Source: Caulobacter sp. UNC358MFTsu5.1
Lineage (GTDB): Bacteria > Pseudomonadota > Alphaproteobacteria > Caulobacterales > Caulobacteraceae
Assembly (NCBI RefSeq): GCF_000712075.1
Contig: NZ_JONW01000012.1
Location: 124,001-188,000 of the forward strand
Direction: 5' to 3'
Length of the DNA stretch: 64,000 nt
Below are positions 45,879 to 63,177 of the stretch, piece by piece. How positions within the stretch are numbered: position 1 is the first letter of the stretch; the number at the start of each line of letters is the position of its first letter. A model generated the notes under the pieces. The model made no database searches and was not told the DNA's origin. It worked only from the letters and a program-made list of their open reading frames with translations. The translations under genes and the position numbers were made by a program.

Positions 45879-48170
45879 CTACTTCAGCTTGGCGCTGACC
45901 GAGATCCCGACGATGCGCGGCTCGTTGTAGACGGCCGCCATGTAGTTCTCGATGACGCCCTTGAGGTTCTTCTCGTTGGTGATGTTGCGGCCGAACAGGG
46001 CCACTTCATAACCGCCGTTATTGCCCTCGTAGCCCAGCTTCAGGCCGCCCTCGAAGTTGTCCTTCGAGTAGAACTCGTCGGTGTCGTAGAGCACGAAGTT
46101 CGTATAGCCCTGGATGTTCCAGTCGGTGGCGACGAACAGCTTGCCGTCGGCGCCGACCGGCAGGTCATAGCGGCCGGTGAAGCTGAAGTTGTACTTCGGC
46201 GCGTTGGGCAGCGGCTGGCCGTCGATCTGGGCGAAGGTGTTGGCGCCGACCTTGATCGTCGGGTTCTTCACCGTGCAGACCACCACGCCGTTGAGGGCGC
46301 AGACCTGGGCGTAGACGCGCTTGTCGTCGATCTCGCTGTGCAGCAGGCTGAGGCCCGCCGTCAGGGTCAGGTTGGTGATCGGGCGCCACTCGGCGTCGGC
46401 TTCCAGGCCGTAGGCCTTGGCCTTGTCGGCGTTGAACAGCACGCCGTTGCCGTTGGAGTCGTTGCCGTTCAGCTGGATGTCCTTGACCTCGTAGGTGAAG
46501 GCCGAGGCGTTGAAGCGCAGGGTGTTGTCCAGCAGCGTGCTCTTCAGGCCCGCTTCCCACGACAGGATCGTTTCCGAGTTGGCGGTGGTGAAGTCGCTGT
46601 TGAACACGGCCGAGCGGCCCTGGATGGTCGGGCCGCGGAAGCCCTTGGCCACGCGGGCGTAGAGGTTCAGGTCGGGATTGACCTCATAGTTGGCCGACAG
46701 GTCCCAGCTGACCTGCTCGTCGGCCAGGCGCACGTAGCGGCGGCCGGTGTAGGTCGAGACGTTGGCGGCGGTGTTGGACGTCTTGACCAGCACGGTCTTC
46801 TTGGCGTCGTAGGTGTCGCGCAGGCCGCCGGTGATCGTCAGGGCGTCGGTCAGCTTGTAGCTGACCTGGCCGAACACCGCCCACGAGGTGTTCAGGTTGT
46901 TCAGCCGCACCCAGTTGTTGGGGTTGTAGCCGGCCGAGGTCGGCAGCAGGAAGTAGCCGCGCTGATAGAAGTCGGTCGTGTCGCGCGAGTCGAAGTACAG
47001 CGCGCCGACCTGCCACTTCAGGCGGTCGTCGCCGTTGCTGGCCAGGCGGATTTCCTGGGTCAGCTGGTCCAGGTCGCGGACCTGGCCCATCGACTGGCCG
47101 AAGCCGTTCGGAGCGCCGGCGACCGGGAAGTTGGCCGCCGCGCCGCCGTCGGTGTCGCCGCGGCTGTAGCCGTTGGTGGTCTCGTAGGCGCTGATCGAGG
47201 TCAGGGTCACCGGACCGAAGTCGTAGGCGATGTTCAGCGACGCGCCCTGGGTGTCGTAGGCCTGCGGGTTGTTGGCCGCCTCGTCGAAGGCGACGCTGTC
47301 GCGCGGGGCCGACGAGCTGTTGGAGCCCTTCTTCAGCGCCTGGCGCAGGAACAGGGTCGAGGTGCCCTCGTACTGGCGGGCGTGGGCCGAGGCCAGGACC
47401 GTCAGCTGGTCGGTCGGGGTGGCCAGCAGCTGGACCCGGACGTCCTTCTCGTCGAAGCCGCCCATGGCGTTCTTCTTCGGGGTGACGGTGCCGTCGGCGC
47501 TGGTCCCGGCGAAGGTGTTGTCGACGTAGTCGTCGCGGTGCTGGTAGAGCGCCGACACGCGGAAGGCCAGCTTGTCGGCCACGATCGGGCCGCCGATGCC
47601 GCCGTCGAAGGTGGTCGTGCCGTAGGTGCCGTACGAGGCGCTGGCGCGGCCTTCCAAGGTCTGGGTCGGCTTGTTGGTGTCGAACTTGACGATGCCGGCG
47701 GTGGTGTTGCGGCCGAACAGCGAGCCCTGCGGGCCGCGCAGCACTTCCACCTGCTTGATGTCGAACAGCGGGTTCGACTTCAGGACCACGTGCTCCAGGA
47801 TCACGTCGTCATGGATGATCGACACGGGCTGGGATGCGCCCAGGTAGAAGTCGATGTTGCCGAGGCCCCGGATGTAGAAGCGCGGGAAGATCCGGCCCGT
47901 GGTGGTCTCGGCGTAGAAGCTGGGGACCTTGCCCGACAGGGCCAGGATGTCGCTGCCGTCGGCGTTGACGGCGCGCAGCTGGTCGCCGCCGACCACGGCC
48001 ACCGACACCGGCACCTTCTGCAGGTTCTCCGAGCGGCGCTCGGCCGTGACCACGATCTCGTCCAGGGCGGTCGAGGACGCCTCCTGGGCCAGGGCCGCCG
48101 TCGCGAACGACAGCGCCGACAGGGCCACGCCCGTCAGCAGGCTGACTTTCTGAATTCCGAACTTCCGCAT
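45879..48170 (-). CDS. TonB-dependent outer-membrane receptor
   Basis: A 763-residue outer-membrane transporter. The signal peptide ends at LAQ (about residue 29), the TonB box is EIVVTAERR just after, the plug follows with FYIRGLGNID and VEVLRGPQGSLFGRNTTAG, and the barrel follows to the end. The family of Caulobacter receptors is very large and the substrate cannot be told from sequence. The C-terminal residue is Lys rather than an aromatic residue, although the last strand (GISVSAKLK) is otherwise barrel-like. The ATG at 48170 has GGGGA upstream. Confidence 0.93.
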   Translation of the reverse strand: MRKFGIQKVSLLTGVALSALSFATAALAQEASSTALDEIVVTAERRSENLQKVPVSVAVVGGDQLRAVNADGSDILALSGKVPSFYAETTTGRIFPRFYIRGLGNIDFYLGASQPVSIIHDDVILEHVVLKSNPLFDIKQVEVLRGPQGSLFGRNTTAGIVKFDTNKPTQTLEGRASASYGTYGTTTFDGGIGGPIVADKLAFRVSALYQHRDDYVDNTFAGTSADGTVTPKKNAMGGFDEKDVRVQLLATPTDQLTVLASAHARQYEGTSTLFLRQALKKGSNSSSAPRDSVAFDEAANNPQAYDTQGASLNIAYDFGPVTLTSISAYETTNGYSRGDTDGGAAANFPVAGAPNGFGQSMGQVRDLDQLTQEIRLASNGDDRLKWQVGALYFDSRDTTDFYQRGYFLLPTSAGYNPNNWVRLNNLNTSWAVFGQVSYKLTDALTITGGLRDTYDAKKTVLVKTSNTAANVSTYTGRRYVRLADEQVSWDLSANYEVNPDLNLYARVAKGFRGPTIQGRSAVFNSDFTTANSETILSWEAGLKSTLLDNTLRFNASAFTYEVKDIQLNGNDSNGNGVLFNADKAKAYGLEADAEWRPITNLTLTAGLSLLHSEIDDKRVYAQVCALNGVVVCTVKNPTIKVGANTFAQIDGQPLPNAPKYNFSFTGRYDLPVGADGKLFVATDWNIQGYTNFVLYDTDEFYSKDNFEGGLKLGYEGNNGGYEVALFGRNITNEKNLKGVIENYMAAVYNEPRIVGISVSAKLK

Positions 48171-48317
48171 GAGATCCCCATTTCCGGCCGTGCAGGCCTT
48201 GTATCGATCGATACGCCGGAAGGTGTCGGACATCGGCCCTGTCCCCCACAAGCGTCGCCACCGTTTCCAGGTAGAGCGGACCGGCTATAGGAGTCGCCTG
48301 TGACTAGTCGATGACAG

Positions 48318-48335
48318 AGTAAGAAGCAGCTTACT
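48318..48335. promoter_or_regulatory. Inverted repeat upstream of the TonB-dependent receptor gene
   Basis: AGTAAG-N6-CTTACT, 148 bases ahead of the receptor start on the minus strand. It is a candidate operator; the regulator is unknown. Confidence 0.4.
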
Positions 48336-48442
48336 TTGTTTGTGGATGAGACACGGAAACGCGCATCGCGATGCGGCTTTGCCACACCGGCGAGCACTCT
48401 TCAGTTTACGGAATATCCCGGCCGGAAGGCCGAGCCCGCCGG

Positions 48443-49192
48443 CTACTCGCCCGCCGCGACCCAGGCGGCCGCCAGCTCGCGGTTCTTCGGCACGTCCTCG
48501 GGGAAGTCCATCTCGGCCCATTGCAGGCCCTGGATCGACTGCACGCGGACCACGTCGTGCTCCTGGGCGATCTGGTTGATCACGCTGAGGTACCAGCGCT
48601 TGAGGCCTTCCGGCGTGCGCAGGGCCTGCTCGACGATGCGGGTGAACAGGGCCGCGCCCTCGGGATCGAAGCGCAGGAAGCCGATCGACTCGGCGTCGTA
48701 CTGCTCGATGGTCTTGCCGATGGCCCGCAGGGACAGCCCCTCGGTCAGCACCTTCATGTCGTCGGCGTCGTAGCCGCCCTTACGGTCGATGGTCACGGTG
48801 ATCGGGGCCGACGGCGCGGCGATCAGCGCCTCGGCGATCGGGCGCTCGAACAGGGTGTCGCCGTTCAGCAGCAGGAAGTCGCCGCGCATCTCGCCGCGCG
48901 CCAGCCAGCAGGTCGCCAGGTTGTCGGTCAGGGCGTAGAACGGGTTGAACAGGGTGCGGACCTTCAGGCCCGGGATGTCCAGCCCCGCGACTTCCTTCTC
49001 GACGGTGTCGGCGGCGAAGCCGGTCACCACCACCGCCTCGGTGATCCCCGCCTCGGCCAGGTGCTTGAGCTGCCAGTGCAGCACGGTGCGGCCCGAAAGC
49101 TCGACCAGGCACTTGGGGCGGGTGTCGGTCAGGGGCGACAGGCGCTTGCCCTGGCCGGCGCTGAGGATGATGGCTTTGGCCGGTTTCGCCAC
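48443..49192 (-). CDS. LicC-like nucleotidyltransferase (phosphocholine or sugar-phosphate cytidylyltransferase type)
   Basis: A 249-residue nucleotidyltransferase. AIILSAGQGKRLSPLTDTRP is the canonical nucleotide loop, PKCLVEL carries the catalytic Lys, LLNGDTLFER has the metal Asp, and WYLSVINQIA with AEMDFPEDV are typical of LicC-like enzymes. These make CDP-choline or similar from a phosphoalcohol. The GTG at 49192 is taken as start since it directly precedes the conserved loop; a longer frame adds residues without a domain. No choline kinase is nearby, so the substrate is uncertain. Confidence 0.75.
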   Translation of the reverse strand: MAKPAKAIILSAGQGKRLSPLTDTRPKCLVELSGRTVLHWQLKHLAEAGITEAVVVTGFAADTVEKEVAGLDIPGLKVRTLFNPFYALTDNLATCWLARGEMRGDFLLLNGDTLFERPIAEALIAAPSAPITVTIDRKGGYDADDMKVLTEGLSLRAIGKTIEQYDAESIGFLRFDPEGAALFTRIVEQALRTPEGLKRWYLSVINQIAQEHDVVRVQSIQGLQWAEMDFPEDVPKNRELAAAWVAAGE

Positions 49193-49362
49193 GGGCGTGG
49201 TCTCGTCTGTCTTGGGGGAAAGTGAAGAATGGGGGAATTGAGAGCGCGAAATAGCGACGACGGGACGGGCCAACAAGCCCGCCCCGTCGTTTCAGGGTTG
49301 GAAGTATCAAGTTTCGCGGGAGGGGCGCAAGCGCGACCCCTCCCCTCGTTCAAGCGGGCCGC

Positions 49363-58491
<9,129 letters not shown>

Positions 58492-58578
58492 GGACTTCCC
58501 CCGATCCAGCGCGCCCCACGTCCGACCGCGAGCGCGCGCGATAACTTAACCGTTCTTAACGAATTCCGGAGGCGTTTC

Positions 58579-58620
58579 CCGTAACGAACGAACATCGTTC
58601 CGTAATGAACGGACATGGTT
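58579..58620. repeat. Two tandem 21-bp repeats upstream of the autotransporter gene
   Basis: CCGTAACGAACGAACATCGT plus T (58579-58599) is followed directly by CCGTAATGAACGGACATGGT plus T (58600-58620); 18 of 21 positions agree. They lie 88-130 bases ahead of the autotransporter start. The 21-bp spacing equals two helical turns and suggests tandem binding sites for a regulator. Confidence 0.65.
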
Positions 58621-58691
58621 CGAAACGAGACAGACCTCCGGCGTTCGAGGTCAGCTCTGCAATTTCCAGGTGAAGCTTTGGGGGAGCTTGG

Positions 58692-58763
58692 AGCGGGCGG
58701 GGGGAATCGAACCCCCGACATTCAGCTTGGGAAGCTGACGTTCTACCTCTGAACTACGCCCGC
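58692..58763 (-). tRNA. tRNA-Gly (anticodon CCC)
   Basis: The minus strand folds into a full cloverleaf: acceptor GCGGGCG/CGCCCGC, D stem GTTC/GAAC, anticodon stem TCAGC/GCTGA with loop TTCCCAA, T stem GGGGG/CCCCC with TTCGATT. The anticodon is CCC. Base 58692 gives the discriminator U, as in bacterial tRNA-Gly. CCA is not encoded. Confidence 0.97.
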
Positions 58764-58940
58764 ATTGGACGGAGAAACTCGCGCCGTCCAAGCGCCCAGC
58801 CCGTCTAGCCGGTCTGGCTCCGCTTCTCAATGGGTTCTTTGGCGGTCCCTGGGGGTCTTTGGAACTTCGTCGCCCCGCGTTGACGGCGCTCGCCGCGCGG
58901 CGCACGATCAGGTCAAACAGATGTTCGGGAGGAGAACGCC

Positions 58941-59564
58941 ATGGCCGACGGCCACCAGCATCCGGACGACCATGAACGGGCCCAAGAACGGGCGAAATTC
59001 CACGCGATGGTCGACGGCACGCCGCAGGATTGGGCGATCATCGCCAACGCCTCGATGGAGTTCGGCCGCGACTTGCCCAAGCGCCTGGTCTCGCACCTGA
59101 AGCTGCTGCAGGGCGACTGCGGCGGCTTCGCCATCGACCGGCTGGACCACAGCCTGCAGACCGCCACCCGCGCCTTCCAGGACGGCCGCGACGAGGAATA
59201 CGTTGTCTGCGCCCTGCTGCACGACATCGGCGACATCCTGGGCCCGCGCAATCACGCCGACATCGCCGCCGCGATCCTGCAGCCCTTCGTCTCGGAGGAG
59301 AACCACTGGATGGTGGCTCATCACGCCGTCTTCCAGGGCTACTACTTCTTCCACCACCTGGGCCTGGACCGCGACATGCGCGACCAGTTCCGGGGCCACC
59401 CCAGCTTCGAATACACCGCCCAGTTCTGCCACATCTACGACCAGGAGGCCTTCGACCCGGCCTACAAGTCGATGCCGCTGGAGGCCTTCGAGCCGATGCT
59501 GCACCGGGTGATGTCGGCGCCCAAGCGGTCGATCTACCTGCGCAAGGACGGCGGGGCGGCTTAG
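58941..59564 (+). CDS. HD-domain protein
   Basis: A 207-residue HD-domain metal enzyme. The site contains H70 in LDHSLQTATRAFQ, the HD pair in ALLHDIGD (H94, D95), the His pair in WMVAHHAVFQGYYF (H127, H128) and a later Asp. The set with FQGYYFFHHLG resembles mixed-valent diiron HD oxygenases (PhnZ / myo-inositol oxygenase type) as well as phosphohydrolases. No phosphonate gene is adjacent. The ATG has GGAGG upstream. Confidence 0.85.
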   Translation: MADGHQHPDDHERAQERAKFHAMVDGTPQDWAIIANASMEFGRDLPKRLVSHLKLLQGDCGGFAIDRLDHSLQTATRAFQDGRDEEYVVCALLHDIGDILGPRNHADIAAAILQPFVSEENHWMVAHHAVFQGYYFFHHLGLDRDMRDQFRGHPSFEYTAQFCHIYDQEAFDPAYKSMPLEAFEPMLHRVMSAPKRSIYLRKDGGAA

Positions 59565-59954
59565 GGGCGGCTGGGGCTGACGGTCTCGACGTCCGAGATG
59601 GGTGGTTGGCGGACGCCGTGCAAACCCTTCTCTCATAGAGAGAGGGAGGGGCCCGCCGCGAAGCGGTGGGAGGGTGAGAGGTTTCACCGCTGGCCGGTAA
59701 ATCCAGAGCCGCTGAGCCGCTGAGCCGCGCTTTCGAGACTCCGACAGAGGCTCACCAGGGCCGCCAGCGTGGATCGGGCAACTATCCTAAGACCATCTGA
59801 ACAGCCGCGTTTCATTCGGTGAGAGTGTAACCTCTCACCCTCCCATGGCTTCGCCATGGGCCCCTCCCTCTCTCTATGAGAGAGGGGGCAGGAGGGCCGC
59901 CACTGTCCGCTTTGGGTCGAAAGCCGTCACGCATCTCTACCCGGAAATCAACCC
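59565..59954. other. 390-base intergenic stretch with inverted repeat element
   Basis: No credible gene. It holds a pair of long inverted sequences: CTCATAGAGAGAGGGAGGGG at 59633 and its inverted counterpart CCCCTCCCTCTCTCTATGAG at about 59862-59881, with GGGAGGGTGAGAGGTT and AACCTCTCACCCTCCC inside. The middle 140 bases are unremarkable. Confidence 0.7.
59633..59887. repeat. Inverted repeat pair flanking 140 bases
   Basis: Left arm about 59633-59685, right arm about 59828-59887. The outer and inner blocks match in reverse complement; each arm also holds a small hairpin (GCCGCGAAGCGG on the left, CCATGGCTTCGCCATGG on the right). This looks like a Caulobacter-type repeated intergenic element present twice in opposite orientation. 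Confidence 0.7.
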
Positions 59955-60851
59955 CTACTTCACCGCCTCGGTCTTGACCCCCAGCTTCTCCAGCTGCGCC
60001 TGCACGCTGTCCGGGCCCGTCAGGTGTCCCGCGCCCACGGCCACGAAGCTGACGCCCGAGCCGGCCAGCTTGGTCTTCAGTTGCTGGGCCCAGTCGGCGT
60101 TCCGGTCGACCAGCAGCAGCTTGTAGAGCTCGGGATACTCGCCCTGCATCTCGTCGACCATCTGGCGCTTCAGCTCGGCCTGGTCACCGCTGGCCCAGGC
60201 GTTGACCAGGGCGTCGATCTTGGCCGGGCCGTCGTCGACCTCGTCCAGGGTGGATTCCAGCAGCTGGGTTTCCTGGGCCGGGGTCATGTCGGCGAAGAAC
60301 CGGACCTGCTGCTCCATGGTCTCGAAGGCCGAGACCGGCTTTCCCGCCGCCTTGGCCTGGGCGTCCAGCAGCTTCTCGACGCCGCTCTCCGGATCGTAGC
60401 CGGCCTTCAGCAGCGGGGTCAGCGACACGGTCAGGGCGGCCAGCCAGGGGCGCATCACGTCCAGGGCCTGCGGCGGGAAGCCCATGCCCTGCCCCGCCGC
60501 CTGCAGCTTGGCGTAGGTCTCGGGCTTCAGCTTGGCCGACAGCGGCGTGGTCCGGTCGATGCCGTATTTCAGCATCAGGGCCTGGGTGTCGGCGGGCTTC
60601 TCGGGCTGCTCGATCTCCATGACCACGTCGTCGGCGGCCTCGAAGGCCTTGGCGATCTTGGGCGTGCGCCACTGGGTTTCCGGCCGCAGCACGTGGACCG
60701 TGCCGAACAGGTAGATCGTCGAGTCCTTGTCCTTGATCACCCACAGGGAGGGTTCGGCGCGGACGGGGCCGGCCCCCATCGCCAGCACCATGACGGCGGG
60801 GGCGACGAGGGCCAGGGCGAAGCGGCGGACGGAAGCGGGCAGAATCATCAT
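59955..60851 (-). CDS. TraB/GumN family protein
   Basis: A 298-residue exported protein. The signal peptide (about 1-31) ends in RAEP. The TraB/GumN motifs are IYLFGTVHVL near the start and VAVGAGHLTGPDSV near the end. The family has a Tiki-like metalloprotease fold, and the Gly/His motifs would bind metal. Function in bacteria is unclear. It lies 41 bases after the alpha/beta hydrolase gene and may form a unit with it. Confidence 0.9.
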   Translation of the reverse strand: MMILPASVRRFALALVAPAVMVLAMGAGPVRAEPSLWVIKDKDSTIYLFGTVHVLRPETQWRTPKIAKAFEAADDVVMEIEQPEKPADTQALMLKYGIDRTTPLSAKLKPETYAKLQAAGQGMGFPPQALDVMRPWLAALTVSLTPLLKAGYDPESGVEKLLDAQAKAAGKPVSAFETMEQQVRFFADMTPAQETQLLESTLDEVDDGPAKIDALVNAWASGDQAELKRQMVDEMQGEYPELYKLLLVDRNADWAQQLKTKLAGSGVSFVAVGAGHLTGPDSVQAQLEKLGVKTEAVK

Positions 60852-60892
60852 CCCGCCACTGTTCCGGCCCGAGCGGGGCCGTGCAAGGCGGC

Positions 60893-61801
60893 TTACTTCA
60901 GGAAGGCCTCGACCTCGAAGGCGAAGGCGGCCGGCTGGTCCAGCATGATGAAGTGGTACGACCCGTCGATCCGCTTGACCTTGGCCTGGGTCATCGGGGC
61001 GTACGCGCCGGTGTAAAGCTGGTCGAACGCCGCCTGGGGCGCGGTGGCCGGGTCCCACGGATAGAGCATGGTGACGGGCGCCTTGATCGCGGCGATCTCG
61101 CCGCGCAGGTCGGTGGTCAGGTCGTCGTAGAGGGCGCGGGCCACCACCGAACGGTCCGAGGCGATGGCGGCGGCGGTGGCCGACTTCAGGCCCTCGGGCG
61201 ACTTGACCAGGCGGGTCATCATCGCGGTCTCCATGGACGCCCAGGCCTCGGGCGCGGCGGCGATGGTCCGGTCGCGCATGGCGGCGGCCTGGGGCCTCGC
61301 CGTCTCGACGGTGGCCTCGGGCGAGAACACCATGGCGTAGAAGGGCAGGCTGTCGACCACCATCAGCCGGCCGACGTCCTCGGGGTGCTGGCGGGCCAGC
61401 ATCAGGCCCATCAGCCCGCCCATCGAGTGGCCGATCACGGCGGGCGACTTCAGCCCGGCCGACCTGATGTAGCCGTCCAGGGCGTCGACCGTGGGCTGGA
61501 TCACCGGCCCTTCGGCGTTGGCCCCGGCCGGGGCGCCGGCGAACCCGGCCACCTGGATCACGTGCAGGCGATAGCGGCCCTTCAGCTGCTTGACCGTGTC
61601 GTCCCAGACCGCGGCGGACGAGGCCAGGCCGGGGATCAGGATCACGTCGGGTCCCTGCCCCGTGACCTCGACGGTGAAGCGCGGCGCGGCGGCCGAGGGG
61701 ACCGCGACCGGGGCGGCGTGGGCGGGGTTGAACACGCCGAGGGCGGCCAGTATCGCCATCACCATGACGAACAGGGGGAAGGTCGATCGACGATAGGACA
61801 T
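60893..61801 (-). CDS. Exported alpha/beta hydrolase
   Basis: A 302-residue alpha/beta-hydrolase with a signal peptide (about 1-30). The oxyanion strand is VILIPGLASSAAVW, the nucleophile elbow is GHSMGG (S126), and the His is in SYHFIMLDQP near the end. It acts in the periplasm or outside. Substrate unknown. It heads a two-gene unit with the TraB/GumN gene. Confidence 0.88.
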   Translation of the reverse strand: MSYRRSTFPLFVMVMAILAALGVFNPAHAAPVAVPSAAAPRFTVEVTGQGPDVILIPGLASSAAVWDDTVKQLKGRYRLHVIQVAGFAGAPAGANAEGPVIQPTVDALDGYIRSAGLKSPAVIGHSMGGLMGLMLARQHPEDVGRLMVVDSLPFYAMVFSPEATVETARPQAAAMRDRTIAAAPEAWASMETAMMTRLVKSPEGLKSATAAAIASDRSVVARALYDDLTTDLRGEIAAIKAPVTMLYPWDPATAPQAAFDQLYTGAYAPMTQAKVKRIDGSYHFIMLDQPAAFAFEVEAFLK

Positions 61802-61901
61802 GGCGGGAACTCCTGATTTGCGGGCATGCGCCAGGGTTCGGCGGCGCGCCGGCGGGTGGAAGGCGATGGTCGGGTGGGTCGGAAATCCTGACCGCGTCGG
61901 G

Positions 61902-62096
61902 TCAGGCTTCGTCCTGGAAGATCGTCTCGATCGGCAGGCCGAACAGGCGGGCGATCTTGAAGGCCAGGGGCAGGCTGGGATCGTACTTGCCCGTCTCCAG
62001 GGCGTTGATGGTCTGGCGCGAGACGTCCAGGCGCTCGGCGAGGTCCGCCTGGCTCCAGTCGCGCTCGGCCCTCAGGACCTTGAGGCGGTTCCTCAC
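61902..62096 (-). CDS. XRE-family small transcriptional regulator
   Basis: A 64-residue single helix-turn-helix protein: RAERDWSQADLAERLDVSRQ and TINALETGKYDPSLPLAFKI are the classical XRE blocks. It begins at GTG 62096 with AGGAGG 6 bases upstream, overlapping the stop of the membrane protein gene by four bases. Such pairs of a membrane protein and a short XRE regulator are autoregulated in many bacteria; candidate operators lie at 62696-62745. Confidence 0.9.
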   Translation of the reverse strand: MRNRLKVLRAERDWSQADLAERLDVSRQTINALETGKYDPSLPLAFKIARLFGLPIETIFQDEA

Positions 62097-62674
62097 CGAT
62101 ACCTCCTGGCGATCAGGGGCTGCGACAGGCCCATGGCCATGGCGAAGATCGGGACGGCCGCCCAGGCGGGGGCGTGCGGCGCCTTGCCGAAAGTCTCCAG
62201 GAAGCCCCAGACGCTGGCCGCGCCCAGGGTCACGGCGATGCCCCACAGCAGGCTTTGGATCAGGATCTCGCGGGCGAACTCGTCCTTTTCCTCGGCCAGG
62301 TAGAAGCCCATCGCGGCTATCGAACCCAGAATGGCCAAGGCGGGCGCCAGGGCGATCACATAGCCCAGCGGCCCGGCGGTCAGACCCTGGCCATGCAGCA
62401 TGATCGCGCCGATCAGCAGGAAGACATACGCCGACATCGAGACGCCGAACCGCAGCATGTAGCGCCGCATGGCGGGCCGCAGGGGCTCGCGCTTGAACAG
62501 GCGGTTGGAGCCGAGGGCGAAGGCCAGCGACGCCGCGACCGTGCCCAGGCCGCCGACAAAGCTCCAGACGCCGCCCAGGCCGATGACCCGGACACAGACG
62601 AGGATCGCGGCGATGAAGCCGACGAACAGCAGGAATTTCTTGAGGGCGAGCCACTCGCCGCGTTCGGACGCCAT
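62093..62674 (-). CDS. Polytopic membrane protein paired with XRE regulator
   Basis: A 193-residue protein with about six hydrophobic segments and only short loops. The loops include LAEEKDEFAREILIQSLLWG, a phrase also seen in membrane proteins paired with small XRE regulators. Function unknown; the tight coupling to the regulator gene suggests it senses or answers the same signal. Confidence 0.75.
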   Translation of the reverse strand: MASERGEWLALKKFLLFVGFIAAILVCVRVIGLGGVWSFVGGLGTVAASLAFALGSNRLFKREPLRPAMRRYMLRFGVSMSAYVFLLIGAIMLHGQGLTAGPLGYVIALAPALAILGSIAAMGFYLAEEKDEFAREILIQSLLWGIAVTLGAASVWGFLETFGKAPHAPAWAAVPIFAMAMGLSQPLIARRYR

Positions 62675-62695
62675 GTCGGGTCTCCCTGTCTTAAT

Positions 62696-62745
62696 GACAA
62701 GGATGCTTGTCTTTCATCGCCACAAGAATGTCAAGCGAGCTTGTC
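62696..62745. promoter_or_regulatory. Inverted repeats with GACAAG/CTTGTC half-sites, candidate XRE operator
   Basis: GACAAG-GATG-CTTGTC (62696-62711) is a perfect inverted repeat; further copies of the half-site and CAAGC-GA-GCTTG (62732-62743) follow within 35 bases. They lie 22-70 bases ahead of the membrane protein start, the right place for autorepression by the XRE regulator. Confidence 0.55.
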
Positions 62746-62778
62746 AAAAGATCAAGGAAAGCCGACAGGGCGTCGAGG

Positions 62779-63045
62779 TCAGGCGGCCTTGCGCAGCGGC
62801 GCCGCGTCGGCGGCCTGGCTGACATGGACGGGTCGGTGGACTTGCCGCCCGAGGGCCCGTCGCTGGCCCAGGATCGTCCAGCCGTAGCGCGAAAAGCGGT
62901 CCTCGTAGTCGGACCAGCGGATGATCCGGCCCTGGTCGTCGCAGCGCCAGATCGCCTTGTCGCAACCCGGGATCGGGGCCGCCCGGTTCCAGACGGCGAC
63001 GCGCTTGGCGTGGGTCGAAAAGGTCCCGCCGAAGAGTGCGTTCAT
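62779..63045 (-). CDS. Small hypothetical protein
   Basis: An 88-residue basic protein. GGTFSTHAKRVAVWNRAAPI and IWRCDDQGRIIRWSDYEDRF are its best parts and hint at a small beta-rich fold with an aromatic core. Two Cys in the middle. The C-terminal third is Arg/Ala-rich. No family recognised. The ATG at 63045 is preferred; a longer frame adds Ser/Arg-rich residues without support. Confidence 0.5.
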   Translation of the reverse strand: MNALFGGTFSTHAKRVAVWNRAAPIPGCDKAIWRCDDQGRIIRWSDYEDRFSRYGWTILGQRRALGRQVHRPVHVSQAADAAPLRKAA

Positions 63046-63177
63046 GGTCCGGAAGCTCCACTGGGCCGGCGACTCGGTGAGTCGTTTCGCCGACAAAGGG
63101 AAGCTAGCACTGGTGGAAGCTGAAATGCGGCCACACCACATCTAGTGCGACGCCGTGCCGCGCGACCGAATGGCAGG

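Noticed and set aside
45849..48290. An 812-codon plus-strand frame opposite the TonB-dependent receptor gene
   Set aside because: Val/Gly/Asp/Arg-rich shadow; the minus-strand product has signal, TonB box, plug and barrel.
58692..58763. tRNA-Gly as an integration site
   Set aside because: No integrase, no direct repeat of the tRNA end and no island-like genes are seen on either side.
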